From positions 310,001-374,000 of the forward strand of contig NZ_CP066796.1 of NCBI RefSeq assembly GCF_017161565.1: DNA of 64,000 nucleotides, read 5' to 3'. Position 1 is the stretch's first letter. Every line of letters begins with the position of its first letter. Below the pieces are notes generated by a model. It searched no databases and was not told where the DNA came from. It saw nothing but the letters and a program-made list of their open reading frames with translations. Source of the stretch: Erwinia amylovora (GTDB lineage Bacteria > Pseudomonadota > Gammaproteobacteria > Enterobacterales > Enterobacteriaceae). Shown here in pieces: positions 55,945-64,000 of this stretch. The position numbers and the translations under genes were made by a program.

Positions 55945-58900
55945 TTATCCGGCCAGTTTGCCGACCGCCGCCGCTAACTCAGGCAGTGCGGCGCGGGCAA
56001 ACAGCTCTTCAAAGTCAGGCAGTCGTCCCAGCACTTCCCTGTTACACGCATCCTGATACTGGATCCAGCCATAGGTGGCCAGACTGTCCATCGAACGGAT
56101 ATTGCGCTGCGTCAGCGCCGCTTTATAGTCCGCCATGCGTTTGGCACCGATCAGGCAGGCCAGCTGCTCATCGCTGTAGCTTTCAATCGCCGCACGACCG
56201 TGGCGCTGCAGTTTACTAATCAGAGCAAAATCTTCTGTCATCAGCAGGTTACGCACCGCTTTCTCCACCGCCGGGTCCTGCACCGCCGTGCCTTTCGGCA
56301 GACGGGACAGCGCCAGCTGCTGGGCACAGCTCAGGACGGTATAATTATTCAGCAGCACCAGCATTTCCGGGGTGTCCATGGCGCCGTAGACCGGAACCGA
56401 GCCGTCGGCGATCGGTTTGCCGGCGCGCCATGCGGCTTTGAATTTCGCCACCTGGTGACTGGCCAGAGCGGTAGAAAGTTCTTCCAGCAGGTCCTTACGC
56501 GCTTTTGCCTTAAGGATTTCAGTCGCGTCCTGATACAGCAGCAGAGAACGCGGCATCACATAAACAAAATGCTGGCATTCCGTTTCCCAGTGGTCGAGCA
56601 ACCACCGGGCGCGTGGCGAGCCGGTCGCTTCCAGATGCCAGTTCAGCATGGTCAGTACCGCCTGCTGATGCACGCGGGCCATTTCATTGTCATCGCTGAT
56701 GGCACCGAGCATTACCGAGTCGGCGGCGGCGCAATCCGCCAGCGTGCCATACGGATCGTACTGATAGGCGAAGCCGCCGCTCATACCGTTACCGAAACCC
56801 GTTCCACAGGTGCCAAGATTCAGCACCGCGCCGTTGGTCATATATTCACAGCAGAAATCACCAACGCCTTCGACCACCGCCGTCGCTCCCGAGTTACGCA
56901 CGGCAAAGCGGTCGCCCGCCTGGCCCTGGGCAAACAGACGCCCGCCGGTAGCGCCAAACAGCGCGAAGTTGCCAATCAGCACGTTGCCTTCCGCGTCCTG
57001 TGAACCACCGCCAGGCGATCTCACCACGATCTCGCCGCCGCACTGGCCTTTACCAACGCCGTCATTACAGGTGCCCTGGTGCTGCAGGCGCATGCCGTCA
57101 TTACAGAACACGCCGTAAGACTGCCCGGCGGAACCGCAGGTGGTGACGGTCACCGTGGCCGGGGCAAGATAGCGGCGGCCGCGATCGTCCTGTAGCGCAG
57201 CCGGAATGCGGCTCAGATGTTCGGCGTTCAGCTGGTGATTGAGCAGGCGTTCGATATCGATAGCCAGCTGTCCACCCACGCTTTTATTGCGGTTGTTCAG
57301 GGTGATACCGTCACCGAGTACGATCGCGCCCGATCCCTGGATTACCAGCTGCTCCTGTAACCGATCGATCCAGCCGTTATCCAGCGCAAAATCTTTTTCC
57401 AGATACACCGGATGGCTGATTTTCATTTCGGGAACCACCGTCAGCATGGCGCGCAGATCCAGCTTGCCCACTTCCAGCGGATGATCCATCAGGTGCAGCA
57501 GGTCGGAGCGGCCACGGGCTTCCCGCAGTGAACGCAGGCCAAGCCGCGCCAGCATCTCGCGCACTTCGTGTGCCACGTTGATGAAATACTGCGCCAGCTG
57601 GCGCGGGTCGCCGTCAAATGCTTCGGCGTTAGTGGTCAGCCCCGCCGGACATTTCACATTGCAGTTTTTCGCCATCACGCACTTCAGCATCATCAGTGCC
57701 GTGGTACCGAACTCGAAGCTGTCGCCGCCCAGCAGCGCGGATTTCACCACATCGCTGCCGGTTTGCTGCGCACCGGAGCAGCGCAGCAGGACTTTCTCAC
57801 GCAGGCCGTTAGCACACAGCGCCTGATGAACTTCAGCGATGCCGATTTCCGCCACGCGCCCGGTGTATTTCAGGCTGGTTACCGAAGCTGCCCCGGTGCC
57901 GCCGGTATTGCCGGCCACGTTGATCACGTCAGCGCCGGCTTTGGCCACGCCAACGGCGATGGTGCCAATACCCTCAGAGGAAACCAGTTTGACGATCACC
58001 CGCACGCGGGCGGCTTTACAGTCGTGGATCAGCTGCGCCAGATCCTCGATTGAGTAGGTATCGTGGTGCGGAGGAGGGGATACCAGCTCCACGCCTGGCG
58101 TACCGCCACGCGCGGCGGCGATTTCTACCGTTACTTTGGCCGACGGCAGCTGGCCGCCTTCGCCGGGCTTCGCCCCCTGGCCAATCTTAATTTCCAGCTC
58201 TTCCAGCATCGGGTCGGCCAGATAGGCGGCCCAGACGCCGAAACGACCGGATGCCAGCTGCTTAATGCGTGATGCGCGGAGGGTGCCGTGACGCGAGTAG
58301 TGCTCGCCCCCTTCGCCACAGTTGCTCATGCCGCCGACCATATTGGTGCCGTGCGCCACCGCTTCGTGCGCCGGAGCGACCAGCGCGCCGTGGCTCATCG
58401 CCCCGGAGGCGAAGGTGCGGGTAATTTCATGGGCCGGCTGCACTTCGCTTAGCGGCAATGCCGGAGCAATAGTGAAGATGCGCGCCAGATACTCAGCCGC
58501 CTTACCACTGGCCGTAAGCAGCAGCGCATCCGCCGTCACCTCGGCGCGTTCGATAGCGTCACCGAAGCGTTTGGTCAGCACGCCGCACAGCGTGGTCAGG
58601 CGTTCCTGCTCGCTTTTCAGTCCGGCGACCGCATCGGTCAGGCGCAGCCTGAACTGGCCTGCACATTCTGCCACGGCCTCGCATTCCAGGCCGCGCACCG
58701 CAAAGCCGTTGTTAACCAGCGAATAACGGCCCAGCTTGCGGGTAAATTCCGCCTGGCTGTCGACGTGGGTTAAATCTGCCGGGAAAGCAAGAATATCGCG
58801 CAGCGCCGCCGGGCGGCGTTTGCGCTCTTCCAGCATCAGGCTGGAGAACTGGCGATAGTCAGCGGTAATGGAAAAGTTATCGATAACCTCGTTCGGGATA

Positions 58901-61479
58901 CGTTCAAAACTGCTGTCAGCAAAGGATTTTGCCTTGATATTAAACGCATTATCCAGTTTTGCCAGCGTCATCAGGCGGATGAAGTTATCCTCCTCGCGCG
59001 GCTTATCGGCAAAGCGGACAGGCTGCTCCGTCATATCAATAAAGGTACGCACCGCAATGGTGCCGTAGGAATGACCCGCGCCTTCTGCCCGCTCTTTGAA
59101 CAGGCCGAGTAGCGGAACGTCATTTTCACCCTGCACGCGCAGCGCACTCTGGTGCCAGTCAACCGCCATCTGCGCGATGGAGGCAAAGCCAGCGCCGCCA
59201 ACCGGGGTTTTGATGTTGGGGAAGTACTTCTTCAGCACGCGGTCTTCGGTATCAAGGAAGTTGGGCTCAAAGAACTCGCCGCAGCTGTAGCTTTCCACGG
59301 TACACAGGCCGACTTTGCCCATGGTTTTCATCAGCGCTTTCTCAGCGGCTTTGGCATAGCGTTTGAAGGCTTTATTGCCGCCTTCACCCTCGCCATATTT
59401 CTCTTCGGCACGCATCTGCACGCCCAGTGGATAGATGGCAGAAGCGCCAAAGCCCAGCGCTGCGGCGATATGGTGGGAAGAGATGCTCTGGCCGCTCTCA
59501 ACCACCAGCGATACGTCCAGACGCAAACCTTCCTGCACCAGCCGCTGGTTAATGGCAGAAACCACCAGCAGCATCGGGATGGCGGCGCGCGTGGTGGAGA
59601 GATGGCGGTCGGTTACCACCGCGATGCCACCCTGTTCACGGGCGAAGTCAACCACCTGCTGCGCCAGTTCATCAATGGCGTGCTCCAGCGCGTTGGCATT
59701 GGCCGCCCGGCTTGCGGCATCGCTGCCGGTGACCGGCGTATAGAGCATTTCAAAGCGGGCATAAGGGGCCACAGTCTGCTCGCGCAGTTGCAGCATATCA
59801 AGATGCGTGAGGATCGGCGTAGGGATCACGATCTGCTGGCCCTTGCTGCGACCCAAATGCGGTTTGGCACCAAGTGCAACCCGCAGAGTCATGCCGTCAG
59901 CTTCACGGATGGAGTCCAGCGGCGGGTTGGTAACCTGTGCGAAGCGCTGGGAGAAATAGTGCGCCATGCCGCCTTCATGGTCGGACAGGGCGTTGATGGC
60001 GTTGCCGTAACCCATAGCGGAGATTTTCTCTGCGCCGGTGGTCAGCATCGGGTCCATCATAAATTTGAAGCTTTCCTGGTTATAGTAATAGGCGACAAAA
60101 CGCTGCCAGGTTTTGAGGTCGCCGCCATAACGCAACGGAGATCCCTGCTGTTCAGCCGGAACCACCGGCAGATCCTGCAACAGCACGCGGGACTTCGCCA
60201 GCAAGGCCGGATAGTCAGCCGCCGCCGCCAGTTTTTCCAGCGCGTCAATGGTGGTGTAACTGCGCTTTTCGCGGTGATCGTAATACAGCATGCCGCCTGC
60301 TTCGATACGGCCACGGCGCAGCACGCTTTCCGGCGGGAAGGCGATCTGGCCAGCTTCCGACATGGCACCGATATATTCGGCGGTTTCCACCGAGCGCAGT
60401 GGACGCAGACCAAGACGGTCGAGACGTGCGCCGATCACTTCGCCATTGCCAAAAATCAGCGCGGCCGGGCCGTCGTTCTTCTCTTCATACAGCGAGAAAT
60501 ACTCCAGCATGGCACGTACTTCGGGCGACAGTGACGGATCGTTTTCCCAGGCGGGCGGCATCATGGAAACCACGGCGGTGACCAGGTCGAGATTGTCTTC
60601 CATCAGGCGGCTGTGGATGCTCTGGTCAAGACGTGAACTGTCCGATTGCCCTTTCGGGCGCACGATTTTCTTACCGCGCGCCAGCGCCAGCGCGGCTTCC
60701 GCAATGCGGTTTTTACGGTCGGTGTTTAGCTCGCCGTTATGCGCCATCAGCCGGAACGGCTGCGCCATGGTGGTATGCGGATCGGTATTGGTTGAGAAGC
60801 GCGTATGGAAGAACAGACCGCGTACCTGATGATCGGGATCGGTCAGATCTTTGAAATAGGGGATCACTTCATTCGAGTTCAGGCGTGCTTTTAACACCTG
60901 GGTGCGCGAGGAGAGCGACAGCGGGTAAAGCCCGCCGAATTCGCCGTCGCTAAAAGCACGGGCTTCGATTTGCAGCAGGGCGCGATAAATGCGCTTCTCG
61001 AAATCAATCTGGTTGCTGACATCGTCCGGGGCAGCAAATATCCATTGCGCAACAGGCAGCTGGAAAGGGATCGCTGCCGGGCGCAACACGCTGTTGTCCA
61101 GCGGGATATCACGCCTGGCAATAATTTTCAGGTCACAGGAAAGCAGCGTGTCTTCAACCAGCCGCTCGGCGTTGGCGCGCAGCGTGCTGTCTTTCGGCAC
61201 AAAGAAGTTACCGACGCCGAAACGGCCAGCTTCCAGCGGCTGGCCGGTGATTTTACGGAAGAAGTGCAGTGAAAGGTCTACGTTAACCCCGGCGCCATCA
61301 CCCACGCCTTCGGCTGACATTCCCCCACGATGCGGAACGGTGCACAGAGCGCCGTGTGCCATTTCCAGCACCTCATGAGTTTGCGCGCCATCCTTACGCG
61401 TAATGAAGCCCACGCCGCAGCTGTCGCTGTCTTTTGAGGGATCGTACAAACCGTAAGGAAAAGGTGTTGAGTTGGACAT
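55945..61479 (-). CDS. glutamate-synthase (GOGAT) large-subunit-like protein, extended form
   Basis: Predicted to make glutamate from 2-oxoglutarate and glutamine. GGAGG six bases before ATG 61479 fixes the start, giving 1844 residues and a 20-residue leader before Cys21 (DSDSCGVGF), the expected N-terminal glutaminase nucleophile after processing. Order: class II amidotransferase (21-~420; HTRFSTNT ~225-232, NGELNT 249-253), central domain (ISAMGYG, SQRFAQVTNPPLDSIREADG), FMN barrel (~1030-1400), Fe-S cysteines 1267/1273/1277, GXGXG beta-helix (~1440-1580), then ~260 further residues of unrecognised sequence. E. coli GltB has 1486 residues. The Fe-S motif is C-x5-C-x3-C, one residue shorter than the usual C-x5-C-x4-C. 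No gltD is adjacent; a diflavin reductase gene follows. Confidence 0.9.
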   Translation of the reverse strand: MSNSTPFPYGLYDPSKDSDSCGVGFITRKDGAQTHEVLEMAHGALCTVPHRGGMSAEGVGDGAGVNVDLSLHFFRKITGQPLEAGRFGVGNFFVPKDSTLRANAERLVEDTLLSCDLKIIARRDIPLDNSVLRPAAIPFQLPVAQWIFAAPDDVSNQIDFEKRIYRALLQIEARAFSDGEFGGLYPLSLSSRTQVLKARLNSNEVIPYFKDLTDPDHQVRGLFFHTRFSTNTDPHTTMAQPFRLMAHNGELNTDRKNRIAEAALALARGKKIVRPKGQSDSSRLDQSIHSRLMEDNLDLVTAVVSMMPPAWENDPSLSPEVRAMLEYFSLYEEKNDGPAALIFGNGEVIGARLDRLGLRPLRSVETAEYIGAMSEAGQIAFPPESVLRRGRIEAGGMLYYDHREKRSYTTIDALEKLAAAADYPALLAKSRVLLQDLPVVPAEQQGSPLRYGGDLKTWQRFVAYYYNQESFKFMMDPMLTTGAEKISAMGYGNAINALSDHEGGMAHYFSQRFAQVTNPPLDSIREADGMTLRVALGAKPHLGRSKGQQIVIPTPILTHLDMLQLREQTVAPYARFEMLYTPVTGSDAASRAANANALEHAIDELAQQVVDFAREQGGIAVVTDRHLSTTRAAIPMLLVVSAINQRLVQEGLRLDVSLVVESGQSISSHHIAAALGFGASAIYPLGVQMRAEEKYGEGEGGNKAFKRYAKAAEKALMKTMGKVGLCTVESYSCGEFFEPNFLDTEDRVLKKYFPNIKTPVGGAGFASIAQMAVDWHQSALRVQGENDVPLLGLFKERAEGAGHSYGTIAVRTFIDMTEQPVRFADKPREEDNFIRLMTLAKLDNAFNIKAKSFADSSFERIPNEVIDNFSITADYRQFSSLMLEERKRRPAALRDILAFPADLTHVDSQAEFTRKLGRYSLVNNGFAVRGLECEAVAECAGQFRLRLTDAVAGLKSEQERLTTLCGVLTKRFGDAIERAEVTADALLLTASGKAAEYLARIFTIAPALPLSEVQPAHEITRTFASGAMSHGALVAPAHEAVAHGTNMVGGMSNCGEGGEHYSRHGTLRASRIKQLASGRFGVWAAYLADPMLEELEIKIGQGAKPGEGGQLPSAKVTVEIAAARGGTPGVELVSPPPHHDTYSIEDLAQLIHDCKAARVRVIVKLVSSEGIGTIAVGVAKAGADVINVAGNTGGTGAASVTSLKYTGRVAEIGIAEVHQALCANGLREKVLLRCSGAQQTGSDVVKSALLGGDSFEFGTTALMMLKCVMAKNCNVKCPAGLTTNAEAFDGDPRQLAQYFINVAHEVREMLARLGLRSLREARGRSDLLHLMDHPLEVGKLDLRAMLTVVPEMKISHPVYLEKDFALDNGWIDRLQEQLVIQGSGAIVLGDGITLNNRNKSVGGQLAIDIERLLNHQLNAEHLSRIPAALQDDRGRRYLAPATVTVTTCGSAGQSYGVFCNDGMRLQHQGTCNDGVGKGQCGGEIVVRSPGGGSQDAEGNVLIGNFALFGATGGRLFAQGQAGDRFAVRNSGATAVVEGVGDFCCEYMTNGAVLNLGTCGTGFGNGMSGGFAYQYDPYGTLADCAAADSVMLGAISDDNEMARVHQQAVLTMLNWHLEATGSPRARWLLDHWETECQHFVYVMPRSLLLYQDATEILKAKARKDLLEELSTALASHQVAKFKAAWRAGKPIADGSVPVYGAMDTPEMLVLLNNYTVLSCAQQLALSRLPKGTAVQDPAVEKAVRNLLMTEDFALISKLQRHGRAAIESYSDEQLACLIGAKRMADYKAALTQRNIRSMDSLATYGWIQYQDACNREVLGRLPDFEELFARAALPELAAAVGKLAG

Positions 61480-61526
61480 CGTGGGCCTCCGAACTTCTTT
61501 TAACATTACCTGTATTTTTGCAGGCT

Positions 61527-61558
61527 CAGAGCGCAACGGAGTGTTGCCTCAGGCTCTG
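61527..61558 (-). promoter_or_regulatory. leader hairpin upstream of the GOGAT-like gene
   Basis: On the minus strand CAGAGC (61553-61558) pairs with GCTCTG (61527-61532), with inner GCAAC/GTTGC, about 50 nt before the start codon. There is no U-run, so it is a leader structure of unknown role rather than a terminator. Confidence 0.4.
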
Positions 61559-61559
61559 T

Positions 61560-61660
61560 ATCATTTGCTTGCCGCTAAAACGCGGACACCGTTAGTCCGG
61601 GCATTTCATTTCGAGACATAATCCTGAACGTCCTGAGATGATTTGCTCGCTAAAATCCGG
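61560..61660 (-). repeat. imperfect direct repeats upstream of the GOGAT-like gene
   Basis: Plus-strand ATCATTTGCTTGCCGCTAAA (from 61560) and ATGATTTGCTCGCTAAAATC (from 61638) are two versions of one ~23-nt sequence, 78 nt apart. They lie where operators would be expected. The rest of 61480-62465 holds AT-rich sequence and a 50-codon frame (61638-61790, +) without a ribosome site. I see no yhcC, which E. coli has here. Confidence 0.4.
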
Positions 61661-62408
61661 GTCTCAAATTGAAGATAACTTGCATCACGAGGGAATCGTC
61701 TTGCTGCATAGATATGCCGAGACACTGGCCCGTCAGGAAAGCTTCCGGCGGATTCCCAACTTATCGGTAAAGCGGACTCAGGTCAAATAGAGGTTTTACT
61801 TATGGCTTTTAGTACTTATTTCGGATTATGAATTTGATTAATAAGATAATATTAGAATTTTATTCCTTGTTGTGCTGCTGGCAGCAAGGCTAAATAGTGT
61901 GAGTTGACTCACTATAGGGTCGCGGGCAAATCTCCGCACCATGCTAATATCGGGGTTACTGCTGGCATAATATACTGCATGGGTGGATAAAACCGCATGA
62001 ATGCACTGTTTTTGCCCGGTTGGCGTATTTGAATAAAAAGGCGACAAGCCATTAGTAAAATTAATTGCGCACGATGTGGTTAATATGTCATTAATTATGA
62101 ATGGTTATGCGTTATGCGCAGTTGAAGCTGGCGCTGGTTGCCAGAGCACAGGCAGAAAGGGAGGCACTGAATTCAGAGCGGCCCTACAGATTATGCCGTT
62201 ATCGAATTTAGTCAATACCCTTCAGATTAACTTTTCCGTTGCTGGCTCCATCGCATAAAGGGGCCGTTTTAAGGCCGAGTGCGATCGGCCTGTCCCCGCA
62301 TCTCTACCTGTAACCCGAAGATATCCCAGCCTGGTTTCCAGGCGAAATATTCGCTCCGATGCACGATCAGCGGGCACGATCAGGGTGCTGCGTGGGTCAC
62401 ATGGCGCA

Positions 62409-62436
62409 TTGGTGTTTTAAACAAATCCGGTATGAT
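62409..62436 (+). promoter_or_regulatory. candidate arcB promoter
   Basis: TTGGTG (62409-62414), 16 nt, TATGAT (62431-62436), followed by AAAGGGA as ribosome site before ATG 62466. Confidence 0.5.
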
Positions 62437-62465
62437 TGCGGCTATCAGGCTGAAAGGGACATTAT

Positions 62466-64000
62466 ATGAAGCAAATTCGTTTGTTAGCGCAGTACTACGT
62501 TGATTTAATGGTAAAACTAGGCCTAATTCGCTTCTCGTTGCTGCTGGCTTCAGCGCTGGTTGTACTGGCGATGATTGTTCAAATGGCCGTCACGATGGTA
62601 CTGCACGGGCACGTTGAAAGCATTGATATGGTGCGTTCGGTGTTTTTTGGCCTGCTGATAACCCCCTGGGCGGTCTATTTTCTCTCGGTAGTGGTGGAAC
62701 AGCTGGAAGAATCGCGCCAGCGGCTGGAGCGGCTGGTGGATAAGCTGGAGGAGATGCGCAAACGCGACCTTGAGCTGAATCAGCAAATGCAGGGCAATAT
62801 CATCCGCTTAAACCAGGAGATTGCCGATCGTATTAAAGCAGAAGAGGAGCGTCTGCAGGTCATGGCGCGGCTTAAAGATGAGATGTCGCGGCGTGAAGAG
62901 GCGCAGATAGAACTCGAACAACAATCCTCATTTCTGCGCTCTTTTCTTGATGCCTCACCGGACCTGGTGTTCTACCGCAACAGCGATCGTCAGTTTTCCG
63001 GCTGTAACCGGGCAATGGAGCTGCTGACGGGCAAAAGTGAAAAACAGCTGATTGGACTGTCGCCCAAAGAAGTCTATGACGACGATGCGGCCACCAAGGT
63101 GCTGGAAACTGACGAAAAAGTATTCCATCACAATGTCTCACTCACCTATGAACAGTGGCTGCAATATCCTGATGGGCGCAAAGCCTGCTTTGAAATCCGT
63201 AAGGTGCCCTATTACGACCGGGTGGGTAAACGCAGCGGGCTGATGGGCTTCGGACGCGATATAACCGAGCGTAAGCGCTATCAGGACGCGTTAGAGAACG
63301 CCAGCAGGGAAAAGACTACCTTTATTTCAACGATCAGCCACGAGCTGCGTACGCCGCTTAATGGCATTGTCGGTTTAAGCCGTATTCTGCTGGACAGCCA
63401 TCTCGACCAGGAACAGCTCAAGTACCTCAAAACGATCCATGTGTCGGCCATTACCCTCGGCAACATTTTTAATGATGTGATCGAAATGGACAAAATGGAA
63501 CGACGTAAAGTGCAGCTGGATACTCAGCCGATGGATTTCACCGGCTTCCTTGCTGACCTGGAAAATATCGCCGGGCTGCTGGTCGAGCCGAAAGGGCTAA
63601 AGTTTGTGCTGGAAACGCAGCCGCCGCTGCCCCACAAAATCCTGGCCGACGGTACACGCTTACGTCAGATCCTGTGGAATCTGATTGGTAATGCGGTGAA
63701 ATTCACCCGGCAGGGTGAAATTGTGGTGCGTGTCGGCTATCAGAGCGAAGAGTGCCTGCGTTTTGATGTCCAGGATTCCGGTATTGGCATCCCTCTGGAT
63801 GAGCAGGACAAGATATTTGCCATGTATTATCAGGTGAAGGATCGCCGCGGCGGTAAACCTGCTACCGGCACCGGCATTGGTCTGGCTGTTTCACGTCGGC
63901 TGGCTCAAAGCATGGGTGGGGATATCAGCGTTTCAGGCGCACCCGGCAAAGGATCGTGCTTTACCCTGATTGTTAACGCGCCGCGCGTGGCGGAAGTAGC
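62466..64000 (+). CDS. arcB: aerobic respiration sensor kinase ArcB (3' end outside window)
   Basis: Tripartite histidine kinase that reads the quinone redox state and phosphorylates ArcA. The window holds the first 511 codons or so. Two membrane helices (about 20-45 and 57-78) with a very short periplasmic loop, a coiled-coil linker (~80-150), a PAS domain (~153-270, FLDASPDLVFYRNSD), then the dimerisation/phosphoacceptor domain with His292 in TISHELRTPLNG. The ATP-binding domain follows with N-box LWNLIGNAVKFT, G1 DSGIGIP and G2 GTGIGLAVS. The receiver and Hpt domains (residues beyond ~520) lie past the edge. It is not interrupted in the visible part. Confidence 0.97.
   Translation, partial: MKQIRLLAQYYVDLMVKLGLIRFSLLLASALVVLAMIVQMAVTMVLHGHVESIDMVRSVFFGLLITPWAVYFLSVVVEQLEESRQRLERLVDKLEEMRKRDLELNQQMQGNIIRLNQEIADRIKAEEERLQVMARLKDEMSRREEAQIELEQQSSFLRSFLDASPDLVFYRNSDRQFSGCNRAMELLTGKSEKQLIGLSPKEVYDDDAATKVLETDEKVFHHNVSLTYEQWLQYPDGRKACFEIRKVPYYDRVGKRSGLMGFGRDITERKRYQDALENASREKTTFISTISHELRTPLNGIVGLSRILLDSHLDQEQLKYLKTIHVSAITLGNIFNDVIEMDKMERRKVQLDTQPMDFTGFLADLENIAGLLVEPKGLKFVLETQPPLPHKILADGTRLRQILWNLIGNAVKFTRQGEIVVRVGYQSEECLRFDVQDSGIGIPLDEQDKIFAMYYQVKDRRGGKPATGTGIGLAVSRRLAQSMGGDISVSGAPGKGSCFTLIVNAPRVAEV

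Noticed and set aside
56200..57003. 267-codon plus-strand frame in the 3' part of the GOGAT-like gene
   Set aside because: Antisense shadow of the beta-helix and C-terminal region; no start signal.
59152..60534. 460-codon plus-strand open frame inside the GOGAT-like gene
   Set aside because: It is exactly antisense to conserved codons of the minus-strand gene; such mirror frames arise from high third-position GC. It has no family signature or ribosome site.
61638..61790. 50-codon frame (LLHRYAETLARQESFRRIPN part) upstream of the GOGAT-like gene
   Set aside because: It looks somewhat protein-like but has no ribosome site and overlaps one of the direct repeats; not enough to call a gene.
62076..62258. 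60-codon frame before arcB
   Set aside because: No ribosome binding site, no protein-like pattern and no family; kept as part of the non-coding interval.

Overview
The window reads as a chromosomal segment of an Erwinia species (Enterobacterales), most likely from the pome-fruit clade around E. amylovora, E. pyrifoliae and E. tasmaniensis. The 16S rRNA text agrees with that group as I remember it, and nearly every protein is an enterobacterial core protein of usual length. No database search was possible, so species level is not claimed. Gene order follows the E. coli stretch from smf/dprA to arcB, with local losses, gains and replacements that make up most of the findings.

Layout: (1) 1-4152, dprA (5' truncated)-smg-yrdD-tsaC-aroE-yrdB, with yrdA convergent. 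(2) 4200-10350, an rrnD-type rRNA operon: tandem promoters P1/P2, boxA, 16S, tRNA-Glu, 23S carrying an intervening sequence in helix 45, 5S, tRNA-Thr, second 5S, terminator. ERIC-like hairpin elements sit in both large spacers. (3) 10463-14830, aapJQMP amino-acid ABC transporter with a sigma-54 promoter and an NtrC-like site. (4) 14953-17388, lpxP and a 1.5 kb decayed stretch with pseudogene fragments and two copies of the fis terminator. E. coli has acrEF and yhdJ here. (5) 17389-26814, dusB-fis, prmA, panF-yhdT, aroQ-accB-accC, msrPQ, acuI. (6) 27037-39403, csrD, mreBCD-maf-rng-yhdP-tldD, i.e. cell shape, septum-associated and envelope functions. (7) 39507-43817, aaeR and aaeXAB efflux. (8) 44030-50168, two yhcN paralogues, argR, mdh, degS, degQ, zapG, with a 29-nt direct repeat pair of CRISPR-like geometry between degQ and degS. 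(9) 50345-54090, zapE, rplM-rpsI, sspA-sspB. (10) 54149-61479, the most unusual part: a two-gene unit on the minus strand encoding a 1844-residue glutamate-synthase-like protein followed 38 nt later by a CysJ-like diflavin reductase. It lies between sspB and arcB in the orientation where E. coli has gltB-gltD. (11) 62466-end, arcB, cut by the window edge.

How it fits together: most genes are housekeeping (translation, ribosome synthesis, fatty-acid initiation, cell shape, periplasmic proteolysis, central metabolism). Two nitrogen-related loci stand out: the aap transporter with NtrC/sigma-54 signals, and the GOGAT-like/diflavin unit. In the latter a flavodoxin-type reductase appears to occupy the place of GltD as electron donor. 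That is an inference from gene order and domains, and it is the best candidate for an undescribed system in this window.
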